This document shows positions 1-7,418 of a stretch of DNA of 15,342 nucleotides, in pieces; positions within the stretch are counted from its first letter, which is position 1, and the number at the start of each line of letters is the position of its first letter. Origin of the DNA: Candidatus Zhuqueibacterota bacterium (lineage in GTDB: Bacteria > SM23-31); contig JADFON010000006.1 in NCBI GenBank assembly GCA_022562855.1, positions 1 to 15,342 on the forward strand, given 5' to 3'. The notes under the pieces are model-generated. The model ran no database searches, had not been told where the DNA came from, and saw only the letters and a list, made by a program, of their open reading frames with translations. A program made the position numbers and the translations under genes.

Positions 1-894
1 TGAAGCAATCTTTTCAGATTTCAGAAAAGATTCTATACCGTTGAGATAATGTTCTTCCGTTTCATGAGGGGCTATTATAATGTTAAGGGATTCATATTTG
101 CTCAACAGTTCCTTAACAGCGGGTAAAACATATTTTTCATCCGACGGCCAAATACTTCCCGCAATAAAAGTGCCGTAATCGTTGTTATCGAATAACGGTA
201 TGTCAGGATTCTTAAGCGCTTTTTGCCCTCTGTTGTACACCTGGTCAAACCGTGTGTCACCCGTAACGAATATTCTTTCTTTACGTTGAAATATTGAAAA
301 GAACCGGCTGCTGTCGTCATCGGAAATCGGAAATATGAAGTCAAACGATCCATAAACATGCTTATTAAAATTACGCATAACCGTCATTGTCCTTCTTGAA
401 TTTTCTGGAAGAGTAGCGTCAATAAGAACAGTGGGTATTTTCAGCCTCTTTGATGCAAACATAAGGTTTGGCCAAATATCATGTTTAACCGTAACCCATA
501 AATCCGGTTGTATTAACTTCAAGAATTTTTTCGTCCTCAAGAAACTGTCAAACGGCAAATAAATTTTTAGATCAATTTCAGGATGGTCTTTTACATAATT
601 ATATCCTGAGGGCGAAAAAAAAGCGACGATCACATAAATCTTTTCATTTTCACTTTTTAACTTTGTAATCAGGGGTAAAGCCTGCTCCCATTCCCCAACC
701 GAAACACAATGAAACAATATTTTTCTACGGGTTACAATTACCGATGATAATGCTCTTTTGATTTTTTCGTATTGTCCTTTACGACCTTTTATCCCTTCCG
801 CAATTTTCTTATTGAAGAACTTAGCGATATGGTAAAACAAATATTGCAAAGGAATCCCTGCAATATTATAAAGAAGAAACCAAATTTTTCCCAT
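1..894 (-). CDS. waaA: 3-deoxy-D-manno-octulosonic acid (Kdo) transferase, 3' end cut by window edge
   Basis: This enzyme transfers Kdo from CMP-Kdo to lipid A precursor at the inner face of the inner membrane, the first step of LPS core assembly. The reading frame is open from the ATG at 894 to the window edge, giving 298 residues of a family that is usually about 420. The N-terminus (WFLLYNIAGIPL) is the usual membrane-associated helix. It is followed by FHCVSVGEW, whose Glu (about residue 68) aligns with the catalytic base. Further on come VKHDIWPNL, VTGDTRFDQV, AGSIWPSDE and IIAPHE, all in family order. VKHDIW, GDTRFD and AGSxWP resemble the Bacteroidetes-type enzyme rather than the proteobacterial METELWPN form. 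The start overlaps the end of the preceding GT9 gene by 29 nt, so the two are probably translated together. Kdo transferase identity is firm; the number of Kdo residues added cannot be told. Confidence 0.93.
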   Translation of the reverse strand, partial: MGKIWFLLYNIAGIPLQYLFYHIAKFFNKKIAEGIKGRKGQYEKIKRALSSVIVTRRKILFHCVSVGEWEQALPLITKLKSENEKIYVIVAFFSPSGYNYVKDHPEIDLKIYLPFDSFLRTKKFLKLIQPDLWVTVKHDIWPNLMFASKRLKIPTVLIDATLPENSRRTMTVMRNFNKHVYGSFDFIFPISDDDSSRFFSIFQRKERIFVTGDTRFDQVYNRGQKALKNPDIPLFDNNDYGTFIAGSIWPSDEKYVLPAVKELLSKYESLNIIIAPHETEEHYLNGIESFLKSEKIAS

Positions 895-1939
895 GCTTCT
901 TATTCTCGTTATGATGCCCGGCATCGAGCAATTGGTCTGCCGCTTCGATTACGTCACCCGGTTTATTATCCTTCATACATCGGAAGTGCTTTTTAGGACA
1001 GCTATTTCTCCCGTTATGAGTACATGGACGGCATCCGAGGTCTTGTTCAATTACAAAACTATTTTCCGGAAACGGGAAATATCCCAACTCCCGGGTTGTC
1101 GATCCAAACAATGCCACTACTGGCGTCTTTTGGGATTGCGCAATATGCATCAAACCTGTATCATTCGTAATGACTAAAGAGCTATGATTCAGCATCGCCG
1201 CAGACTCAAGAAGAGAAAACATCCCGGCATAGTTCACAGACCGTTCTTGCATTTGATTTTGAACAGACTCACAATCTTCATAATCTTCACTACTGCCCAG
1301 TATCCCGATCATTGTCTTGTATTTTTTTGAGAGGTAATCTCCAACTTCCGCAAATCCTTTCGTATTCCATTTCTTAGTAACGAAACCTGCCCCGGGACAT
1401 AAGACTATTAAAGACTGGTTTTGTCTGAGACCACTTTTTGTTAGAGCCGTCTGAACCTTCAGAATGGTATTTCTCGTTAGAGGAAGTTCTGTCCCCTTGT
1501 TATCCGGTACAATCCCCAAAGTCTCGACTGCGCGAAAATAACGTTTATAGACAGGCTCAATCATCTTGAATCTGTTCAATCCAAACCGGACAAGTAATGT
1601 CCGTTTCACGTAGTCTTTTTTATATTTTAGCACCAACCCCGACCCGGCGAAATTTCGGAGATAAACACTGCGGAAGTTCTTATGTATGTCAATAAGTAAA
1701 TCGTACTTTTCCTTTTTAATGATCTTTTTCAGAGTCCGAAGCTCGGCGAATCCTGCGGTATGGTCAAAGGAAATGACATTGTTCAAATGCAGATTTGTCG
1801 AAAGAAGTTCAGCATATTCGTTCTTAACAATAAAATCTATCCGGCTTTCGGGATATTTATTCCGAAGAGACCGGATCAATGGAGTTGAAAGAACAATGTC
1901 TCCGATGGAACTGAGACGAATAATTGCGATTTTTTTCAT
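866..1939 (-). CDS. Glycosyltransferase family 9 protein, ADP-heptose:LPS heptosyltransferase-like
   Basis: This 357-residue protein is a GT-B fold family 9 glycosyltransferase, the family that adds heptose to the LPS inner core in the cytoplasm. The N-terminus IIRLSSIGDIVLSTPLIRSL carries the family S-x-I-G-D motif, with Asp14 as the likely catalytic residue. The C-terminal domain shows PGAG (182-185), K190-W191, ITNDTGLMHIA (about 258-267) and LFGSTT, which form the nucleotide-sugar site. A cysteine cluster near the end (C303, C306, C314, C321) is typical of a subset of this family. The ATG at 1939 is chosen because the conserved N-terminus begins there. It lies 24 nt after the polyprenyl synthase stop and overlaps the Kdo transferase start by 29 nt. 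The neighbouring Kdo transferase supports a role in LPS core synthesis. Whether it acts as heptosyltransferase I, II or on another sugar is unknown. Confidence 0.88.
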   Translation of the reverse strand: MKKIAIIRLSSIGDIVLSTPLIRSLRNKYPESRIDFIVKNEYAELLSTNLHLNNVISFDHTAGFAELRTLKKIIKKEKYDLLIDIHKNFRSVYLRNFAGSGLVLKYKKDYVKRTLLVRFGLNRFKMIEPVYKRYFRAVETLGIVPDNKGTELPLTRNTILKVQTALTKSGLRQNQSLIVLCPGAGFVTKKWNTKGFAEVGDYLSKKYKTMIGILGSSEDYEDCESVQNQMQERSVNYAGMFSLLESAAMLNHSSLVITNDTGLMHIAQSQKTPVVALFGSTTRELGYFPFPENSFVIEQDLGCRPCTHNGRNSCPKKHFRCMKDNKPGDVIEAADQLLDAGHHNENKKHGKNLVSSL

Positions 1940-1963
1940 CTATGTAAAAAGGTAATAAAAAGA

Positions 1964-2959
1964 CTATCTTTTTCTTTGTACTATGTATTTCGTTAGATTA
2001 AGCAATGCTGTTTTGTATTCCGATTCCGGAAAATTGCATAATTCTTCCTGCGCTTCCTCGATATACTCTTCGGCGGTTTTTGTCGCATATTCAAACCCGC
2101 CGTTTTCCCTGATAAATTGAATGATAAACTTTACATCAGTCCTTCGAGCTTTTTTCTTAACTTTTTTGAGTATTTTTGACTTGAGAGAATTATTAACTTG
2201 TTCAAGCGCATAAATTAGCGGCAGTGTAACTTTGCCGTTTTTCAAATCGGCACCTCTTCTTTTACCGATTAATCTTTCTTCCCCCTCTATATCCAAAAGG
2301 TCATCCTTTATCTGAAATGCCAACCCTATCTTTTCGCCAAATCTTTTCAGGATTTCCACCTTATCATGGCTTGCAGAAACAGATATTGCTCCGAGCTGGC
2401 AGCATGCGGAAATAAGAGCTGCAGTTTTATCACCGATAACCTGGAAATATTCCTCTTTCGTGATGTCTTTTTTCCGGCTATTCATTAGCTGGGATATCTC
2501 ACCCTGGCTCATTCTGGCGCTTGATTCCGATAGTATTTCAATAGCCTCAAGGTTTTTTAACTTAACAGCGGTAGTCAGGGATCTGGCAAGAATATAATCG
2601 CCTATTAAAACGGAAATCCTGTTTTTCCAGATTGTATGGAGGGCGGGACCACCACGCCGCACTGTCGAATCGTCGACTACATCGTCATGGATAAGCGTTG
2701 CGTTATGCAGCATCTCGATAAGCGCAGCGGCATTATATGTTTCAGGCGTCGGATCTTTACAAATCCGGGCGCTTAGAATCACAAGGATAGGTCTCAGACC
2801 TTTTCCCCGCTGCCGTACCAGGTGACCGGCAATCAGATTTATCACCTTTACCGGTGAATGCAAAAGTTCCTCGAAAGCATCCTTGACCTTTTGCAGGTCT
2901 TCGACAATTGGGTGAATAATTTCGTTTAAGTCTTGCAAATTTTTAGTTTCAGGATTCAA
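1964..2959 (-). CDS. Polyprenyl diphosphate synthase (IspB-like, long chain)
   Basis: This 331-residue trans-prenyltransferase extends allylic diphosphates with isopentenyl diphosphate, most likely to make the side chain of a respiratory quinone. The first Asp-rich motif is DDVVD (92-96), following LIH, and is followed by RRGG. The second is DDLLD (219-223), preceded by FQIK. The residue five positions before the first motif is Ala87, which is typical of long-chain (C35-C45) rather than farnesyl enzymes. GKGLRP near residue 52 binds diphosphate. The start is TTG at 2959. There is no in-frame ATG until about residue 83, inside the fold, and an in-frame TGA lies four codons upstream, so TTG is effectively forced. 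No good Shine-Dalgarno sequence is visible. Chain length cannot be settled from sequence alone. Confidence 0.9.
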   Translation of the reverse strand: MNPETKNLQDLNEIIHPIVEDLQKVKDAFEELLHSPVKVINLIAGHLVRQRGKGLRPILVILSARICKDPTPETYNAAALIEMLHNATLIHDDVVDDSTVRRGGPALHTIWKNRISVLIGDYILARSLTTAVKLKNLEAIEILSESSARMSQGEISQLMNSRKKDITKEEYFQVIGDKTAALISACCQLGAISVSASHDKVEILKRFGEKIGLAFQIKDDLLDIEGEERLIGKRRGADLKNGKVTLPLIYALEQVNNSLKSKILKKVKKKARRTDVKFIIQFIRENGGFEYATKTAEEYIEEAQEELCNFPESEYKTALLNLTKYIVQRKR

Positions 2960-3055
2960 ATTTATTACTCAATTATCGATTATTATTGAAAAATTAATTC
3001 TGGTCACTTCACTCAATTTTATAAAGTTAGCTGTATTTTCAAAATAATGCAACCG
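2960..3055 (-). other. 96-bp AT-rich gap between tatC and the polyprenyl synthase gene
   Basis: The gap has no coding potential and no terminator hairpin that I can see. On the minus strand it contains TAAAAT, a five-of-six match to a sigma-70 -10 box. Seventeen bases upstream is only a poor -35 candidate (TTTTGA). It could hold a weak promoter for the polyprenyl synthase, GT9 and Kdo transferase genes, but this is a guess from composition. Confidence 0.3.
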
Positions 3056-3856
3056 CTAAATATCTTCCTCTGTGGATTTTTTACAGAATATTCTTACAAG
3101 CACAATACTTATTTCATAGAGAAGCCAAAGGGGTATAGCCAGGGCGATTTGTGTTATAAAATCAGGCGGAGTGAGCACCGCTCCGAAAACGACAGCGCCA
3201 AATAGTGCATGTCTGCGGTATTTTACCATCAATTTTGAATCGATCAATCCTATTTTGCCTAAGAAAAGAGCAACTAATGGAAGCTCAAATACCAGACCAA
3301 AAACCATCATCAACATGGTAACAAAACTAATAAAATCATCCACTGTCCAATTCGGTTTCATCGTTTCTGTCTGAAAGGTCGAAAGAAACTGCAGTCCCAT
3401 CGGTATAACAATAGAGTATGCAAAGATAGCGCCGACAGCGAAGCTGAAAACAGTGAAGAATACTATAGGAATAACCCGTTTCTTTTCGTTAGGAAACAGA
3501 CCGGGAGCAATAAACTGCCAGAATTGGTAGATAATAACCGGCATACTGATTAAAACGCCTGCAAAAAAAGAAACTTTCAAATAAATAATAAATCCCCCGG
3601 TTGGACGCAAGTACTGTAATACAATACCCTCAGGGGCAGGAGCGGTCAATATGTTCAGGATCCGGGAGGCAAATATATAACATATTAATCCTGTTCCTAC
3701 AATCGAACCGATTATTTTGAATAGACGCATTCTCAGTTCCTCAAGATGATCGGTAAAAGGCATGTGCTTTGCTTTGGCGTTTCCTTTTGATTCCTGCGTC
3801 TTTTCAGCAGATCCGGAATTTGACCCGGTTTCTTTTTCAGAGTTTTTTTGATTCAT
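3056..3856 (-). CDS. tatC: Sec-independent (twin-arginine) protein translocase subunit TatC
   Basis: TatC is the inner-membrane receptor that binds twin-arginine signal peptides and recruits TatA to export folded proteins. The 266-residue product has six hydrophobic segments at roughly 44-63, 95-115, 128-152, 176-200, 213-228 and 236-256. Signature motifs are HLEELRMRL (37-45), FIAPGLFPNEK with Glu124, FGLVFELP with Glu191, and VLTPPD (about 227-231). An N-terminal tail of about 30 polar, Lys/Glu/Ser-rich residues precedes the conserved HLEELR motif and is longer than in Escherichia coli TatC. The ATG at 3856 has an AAGAG-like sequence about 10 nt upstream, so the tail is probably real. An internal ATG before PFTDHLEE (M32) is the alternative start. 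It follows nadB by 30 nt. No tatA or tatB gene is in the window. Confidence 0.95.
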   Translation of the reverse strand: MNQKNSEKETGSNSGSAEKTQESKGNAKAKHMPFTDHLEELRMRLFKIIGSIVGTGLICYIFASRILNILTAPAPEGIVLQYLRPTGGFIIYLKVSFFAGVLISMPVIIYQFWQFIAPGLFPNEKKRVIPIVFFTVFSFAVGAIFAYSIVIPMGLQFLSTFQTETMKPNWTVDDFISFVTMLMMVFGLVFELPLVALFLGKIGLIDSKLMVKYRRHALFGAVVFGAVLTPPDFITQIALAIPLWLLYEISIVLVRIFCKKSTEEDI

Positions 3857-3886
3857 TTTTTTATTACTCTTGTATTTAGGCAGATC

Positions 3887-5527
3887 CTAATTGTTAATGT
3901 TCATTACAAAATTCAAATCTTGAACTTTTTGTTGAATAAAAGTGTCCCGTAGATAATGAGTGTCGTCACTCAAAGGATAATCGGTCGTAAAATGCAACCC
4001 CCTGCTCTCTTTTCGCATCGACGCACAACGGACAATCAACAAAGCTACAGTAGCAAGATTTCTCAATTCCACCAGCCCTTCGGTAATCGTCGTCTTACGG
4101 TAAAACTCTTCCACTTCCTGAAAAATCATTTTTATTCTTCTCTTTGCCCTGCCAAGCCGGAAATTCGACCGTACTATCCCGACATAATCCCACATCAGTT
4201 TTCGTATTTCCTGCCTGTCGTGTCTCAGCAACACCCATTCATCCGCATTTAATGTTCCACTGTCGTCCCAGGGAGGAATAGCATCAGGGGGCTGTGCAAT
4301 CGATTTAATACTGCCGGTTGAAACAATGGCAGCCCGGTGAGAGAAAACAAGCGCCTCAAGCAGGGAATTGCTTGCCAGTCTGTTGGCTCCATGAACACCT
4401 GTGTGAGCGACCTCTCCGCAAGCCAGCAAATTGACTACAGATGTTTGACCGGAGTAATCCGCAACCACGCCGCCGCACATATAATGCGCTGCAGGGACTA
4501 CGGGTATCAATTCTTTTGTAATGTCGATTTTGTATTCAAGGCATTTGTTATAGATTTGCGGGAATTTTTGCGGAATGTTTTTGGCGCCGATTGGCGACAG
4601 ATCCAGATAGACACATTCATTTCCCGATTTTTTCAGTTCAGCGTCGATCGCTCTTGCGACAATATCTCTCGGAGCAAGTTCTTCCCGTTTATCATATTTT
4701 TGCATAAACTGTTCGCCCATTTCATCTCTTAACACGGCGCCGGCGCCCCTGACCGCTTCGGATATAAGGAAAGATGAAGCATCAGGGTGATACAATGTCG
4801 TAGGATGAAACTGCATAAACTCCAGGTTGGCGAGCACTGCCCCTGCCCTGTTCGCCATTGCAAGACCGTCACCGGTGGCTATACCTGGGTTGGTTGTGTG
4901 TAAATACACCTGACCTGCTCCTCCCGTAGCAAGAAATGTGACTTTTGCGGCAAACACATGAATTTCGTCGTGCAACGTGTCAAATACATAGCAGCCGTAG
5001 CAGTGGGTACTTTTAGAAAAATTCTTCTGCCCCACCTGGTGCTCTGTAATCAAGTCAATCGCACAGTGGTTTTCATAAATTTCAATATTATGGTTGTTTC
5101 GCGCGGTCTTTATAAGATTTCGTTCTATTTCATTTCCCGTGTAGTCCTTTGCGTGGACGATTCTCTTCCGCGAATGTCCTCCTTCCATACCAAGGTCAAA
5201 GATTTTGCTATTTTGCTGTAGGGTAAATTGAGCGCCAAAGTCCGTAAGCTCATTTATCCGCTCGGGACCCTCGCCAACCATTATCTCCACGGCTTCACGC
5301 TTATTCAGCCCTTTTCCTGAAGCCAGCGTATCTTCAACATGGAGATCAAATGTATCGTCTTTCCCAAATACCGAAGCTATTCCGCCCTGGGCATAGTTAG
5401 TATTAGACTCTATATCCTTCTTCTTGGTAATGATAGCGACCGAACCGAACTTCGCCGCTTTAAGTGCGTACGTCAAACCGGCTATTCCGCTGCCCAATAC
5501 CAGAAAATCTATATCTATACGAGCCAA
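3887..5527 (-). CDS. nadB: L-aspartate oxidase
   Basis: NadB oxidises L-aspartate to iminoaspartate using FAD, in the cytoplasm, the first step of de novo NAD synthesis. The 546 residues match the family length of about 540. The FAD-binding GSGIAG lies at 12-17, followed by NYAQGGIA. EGGHSRKR has Glu115, and FMQFHPTT has His241. APRDIVARAI has Arg287, PAAHYMCGG has His348, and HGANRLASNSLLE has Arg383. These correspond to the substrate-binding residues of the E. coli enzyme. HSRKRIVHAKDYTG separates it from succinate dehydrogenase flavoproteins. The start is TTG at 5527, supported by an AAAAGGA ribosome-binding site 6 nt upstream and by the fold beginning at once. Quinolinate synthase (nadA) and nadC are not adjacent. 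Confidence 0.95.
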   Translation of the reverse strand: MARIDIDFLVLGSGIAGLTYALKAAKFGSVAIITKKKDIESNTNYAQGGIASVFGKDDTFDLHVEDTLASGKGLNKREAVEIMVGEGPERINELTDFGAQFTLQQNSKIFDLGMEGGHSRKRIVHAKDYTGNEIERNLIKTARNNHNIEIYENHCAIDLITEHQVGQKNFSKSTHCYGCYVFDTLHDEIHVFAAKVTFLATGGAGQVYLHTTNPGIATGDGLAMANRAGAVLANLEFMQFHPTTLYHPDASSFLISEAVRGAGAVLRDEMGEQFMQKYDKREELAPRDIVARAIDAELKKSGNECVYLDLSPIGAKNIPQKFPQIYNKCLEYKIDITKELIPVVPAAHYMCGGVVADYSGQTSVVNLLACGEVAHTGVHGANRLASNSLLEALVFSHRAAIVSTGSIKSIAQPPDAIPPWDDSGTLNADEWVLLRHDRQEIRKLMWDYVGIVRSNFRLGRAKRRIKMIFQEVEEFYRKTTITEGLVELRNLATVALLIVRCASMRKESRGLHFTTDYPLSDDTHYLRDTFIQQKVQDLNFVMNINN

Positions 5528-5533
5528 TTATTG

Positions 5534-5540
5534 TCCTTTT
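5534..5540 (-). promoter_or_regulatory. Shine-Dalgarno site of nadB
   Basis: AAAAGGA on the minus strand ends 6 nt before the TTG at 5527. It decides this start, because no ATG fits the conserved N-terminus. Confidence 0.75.
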
Positions 5541-5596
5541 CAAATGTTCGCTTCATGAATGCAATTGCCGATTCGTAAAATCGTTAGTTTGTATAT

Positions 5597-5800
5597 TCAA
5601 TTTTTATTCATATCAAACGGAACAAACGGGCAGGTCCCTTTTTCTACGTCATAGGCAAAACATACGTGATAACTGCCAAACGGTATATCCCCGTTTTCAT
5701 CGGGTAGACAGTCAATATCCATATTTTTACATGGAATTTCTTTTTTCTTATGGTAGTGAAGATGAACCTCGATTAACGGTCGCAGCATCGTTTCTTTCAT
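5597..5800 (-). CDS. Unrecognised 67-residue protein with four cysteines
   Basis: I do not recognise this protein. It has a basic, His-containing N-terminal part (EVHLHYHKKK), then PCKNMDIDCLPDENG, GSYHVCFAYD and GTCPFVPFD. The four cysteines are at residues 24, 31, 47 and 57. It lacks a signal peptide and transmembrane segments. The Cys and His content could mean metal binding, but the spacing C-x6-C-x15-C-x9-C is not a standard zinc ribbon or ferredoxin pattern. The ATG at 5800 lies 15 nt after the methyltransferase stop, and the stop is 69 nt before nadB. The rich, protein-like composition and co-directional position argue that it is a real gene. No clear ribosome-binding site precedes the first ATG; an internal ATG at 5788 (M5), preceded by GAAAGAAA, is an alternative. 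Confidence 0.6.
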   Translation of the reverse strand: MKETMLRPLIEVHLHYHKKKEIPCKNMDIDCLPDENGDIPFGSYHVCFAYDVEKGTCPFVPFDMNKN

Positions 5801-5815
5801 GAAATTTATGTAAAA

Positions 5816-7297
5816 CTATTCATCACTTTTTGCGGCGAAGCTGCCGGTATTATCCTTTATGTTACCCTGAGATTTCCTGATTAACGTCGTTACCGATTCT
5901 ATATGCGCGGTATGCGGGAACATATCAACAGGGACAACATTTTCCAGGTGGTATTCGTTTGCAAATAGTTTTATGTCTCTTGCCAAAGTTGCAGGATTAC
6001 AGGAAACATAGATGATTTTACCGGGAGAAAGTTTTATTACTCTCTCAATGGTTTTCGGATCCATCCCGCTCCTTGGCGGATCAGTAATCACAACATCCGG
6101 TTTACCATATTTTCTAATTAAGTCATTAGTCTGCTTTAAAAGTGCACGAACTTTTCCCTGAATAAAACAACAATTAGTTATGTTATTAAATTTAGCATTG
6201 GTTCGAGCGCCTGCAACAGAATCGCTATTGATTTCAAACCCGACAACTTTCTTGACCATAGAGGCAATATGCACAGGAATCGTCCCCACCCCCGAATACA
6301 AATCATAAACAATTTCCGTTCCCGAAAAATTTCCCGCATTTTCGATTTGATCGTAAAGATTCTCTACCTGAGCAGAATTTGTTTGAAAAAATGTTTCGCA
6401 ATTAATTCGAAAATGGTGGTCACCGATCAACTCGTTAATATAATCCCCGCCATGCAGTAGTCGAATAGAATCCCACGTCGCAGCTTGAGATTTTCCGGGA
6501 TGTTCCGCATGAAAAAAGCTGTTTATACCAGGAAACTTTTTAATTGTATATTTTACTATTTCTTCAACTATACTTTTTTCCGAATCGTCACATTTATTTG
6601 TAATCAAATTTATTAGACATTCTTTCGTTTTTTTTCCCTCGCGTATTACCAAGTACCGCCAAAACCCCCTGTGTTTTTGAAGGTCATAGACCGGCAAACC
6701 GCTTTTTTCCGTTATATCGCGGATAAGGAGTAAAATTTTGCTGCTAACTTCCGATTGGAGAAAACACTCTTTTATATTGATGACAGTGTCATATCTGCCA
6801 GGGAGGTGAAGACCAAGACCAAAAGCATTGTTCTGGATCTTTGAATTCGCAGCGTCCCAAACCTTATTACTAAATGAGAATTCCATCTTATTTCTGTAAT
6901 AATATTGGTCCGGTGACGGAATTGTATCTTGAACCGGCGCATTATCCACACCGCCAATCCGGCAAAGCGCCTCAATGACAAGCTTCTTTTTTTGCTTGAC
7001 CTGTTCCTCATATTTCATATTCTGAAGAGAGCAGCCGCCGCAATAAGCAAAATGCGGACACCTGGGTTCTTCATAAAACGATGAATTTTCCAGGAGTTCT
7101 ATTACTCTTCCTTCGGAGTAATCTTTACGATCCTTGTACAATTGCACTCTGACTCTTTGTCCGGGGATACCCTTTTCAACAAAAACAACCTTCCCGTCAT
7201 TTCTGCCGACACCTTTGCCTCCCGCCGCTAAACTTGTAATTTCTACTTCTATCAAATTGTCTTTAAAAGCGGGTTTTTTTCTCGTTACATCTTTCAA
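5816..7297 (-). CDS. rlmD: 23S rRNA (uracil-5-)-methyltransferase, RumA/RlmD type with TRAM and Fe-S motifs
   Basis: This SAM-dependent enzyme makes 5-methyluridine in 23S rRNA. The 493-residue product has an N-terminal TRAM RNA-binding domain (about 15-70). A 4Fe-4S cluster set follows: C80, C86 and C89 in RCPHFAYCGGCSLQ, with C178 as the likely fourth ligand. The Rossmann methyltransferase domain has YDLYSGVGTIPV for SAM binding and TDPPRSGMD. The nucleophile is Cys433 in VSCNPATLARD, and the general base is Glu467 in PHTAHIESV. The start is TTG at 7297 with TAGGA 7 nt upstream; an in-frame TAG overlaps that site, so no longer product is possible. It is the first gene after a terminator-like hairpin. 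RlmC or a tRNA-directed paralogue cannot be excluded, because target choice in this family is hard to read from sequence. Confidence 0.9.
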   Translation of the reverse strand: MKDVTRKKPAFKDNLIEVEITSLAAGGKGVGRNDGKVVFVEKGIPGQRVRVQLYKDRKDYSEGRVIELLENSSFYEEPRCPHFAYCGGCSLQNMKYEEQVKQKKKLVIEALCRIGGVDNAPVQDTIPSPDQYYYRNKMEFSFSNKVWDAANSKIQNNAFGLGLHLPGRYDTVINIKECFLQSEVSSKILLLIRDITEKSGLPVYDLQKHRGFWRYLVIREGKKTKECLINLITNKCDDSEKSIVEEIVKYTIKKFPGINSFFHAEHPGKSQAATWDSIRLLHGGDYINELIGDHHFRINCETFFQTNSAQVENLYDQIENAGNFSGTEIVYDLYSGVGTIPVHIASMVKKVVGFEINSDSVAGARTNAKFNNITNCCFIQGKVRALLKQTNDLIRKYGKPDVVITDPPRSGMDPKTIERVIKLSPGKIIYVSCNPATLARDIKLFANEYHLENVVPVDMFPHTAHIESVTTLIRKSQGNIKDNTGSFAAKSDE

Positions 7298-7304
7298 GAA
7301 TAAT

Positions 7305-7309
7305 TCCTA
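7305..7309 (-). promoter_or_regulatory. Shine-Dalgarno site of the methyltransferase gene
   Basis: TAGGA on the minus strand lies 7 nt before the TTG at 7297. Its TAG is also an in-frame stop, which fixes TTG as the most upstream possible start. Confidence 0.65.
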
Positions 7310-7324
7310 TTCAAAATTTCGCTT

Positions 7325-7336
7325 TTATTCGAATAA
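7325..7336. promoter_or_regulatory. 12-nt perfect palindrome in the methyltransferase leader
   Basis: TTATTCGAATAA reads the same on both strands and sits between the terminator hairpin and the start of the methyltransferase gene. It could be an operator half-turn or a chance AT-rich palindrome. A flanking 8-nt inverted repeat, TCGCTTTT (7319-7326) with AAAAGCGA (7345-7352), partly overlaps it. Confidence 0.3.
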
Positions 7337-7343
7337 CATCTAT

Positions 7344-7374
7344 AAAAAGCGATGGGCGTTATTGAAACGCCCAT
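7344..7374 (-). terminator. Rho-independent-type terminator after the sigma-54 activator gene
   Basis: On the minus strand a perfect 9-bp stem, ATGGGCGTT / AACGCCCAT, encloses a 5-nt loop (7352-7374). It is followed by CGC and then TTTTT. It begins 44 nt after the stop of the sigma-54 activator gene. The T run starts 3 nt after the stem, so termination may be partial. It divides the window into two probable transcription units. Confidence 0.72.
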
Positions 7375-7418
7375 TAAAAGACAGTAGTTAATTAATGAAG
7401 CATCGTAATTTAATCCGG

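Noticed and set aside
102-359. 85-residue open frame on the minus strand
   Set aside because: It lies in a different frame inside the Kdo transferase gene, whose frame is open across the whole stretch and carries family motifs.
4337-4732. 131-residue open frame on the plus strand
   Set aside because: It is antisense to nadB, with no family motifs, and is explained by the codon structure of the real gene.
5569-5583. Inverted repeat CGATT-CGTAA-AATCG upstream of nadB, considered as an NAD-responsive operator or riboswitch
   Set aside because: Only a 5-bp stem, no T run, and no resemblance to NadR, NiaR, NrtR or NAD-II riboswitch patterns that I could identify.
5464-5802. 112-residue plus-strand open frame crossing the nadB start and the small cysteine protein
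   Set aside because: It has no ribosome-binding site or recognisable motif, and it opposes three co-directional genes.
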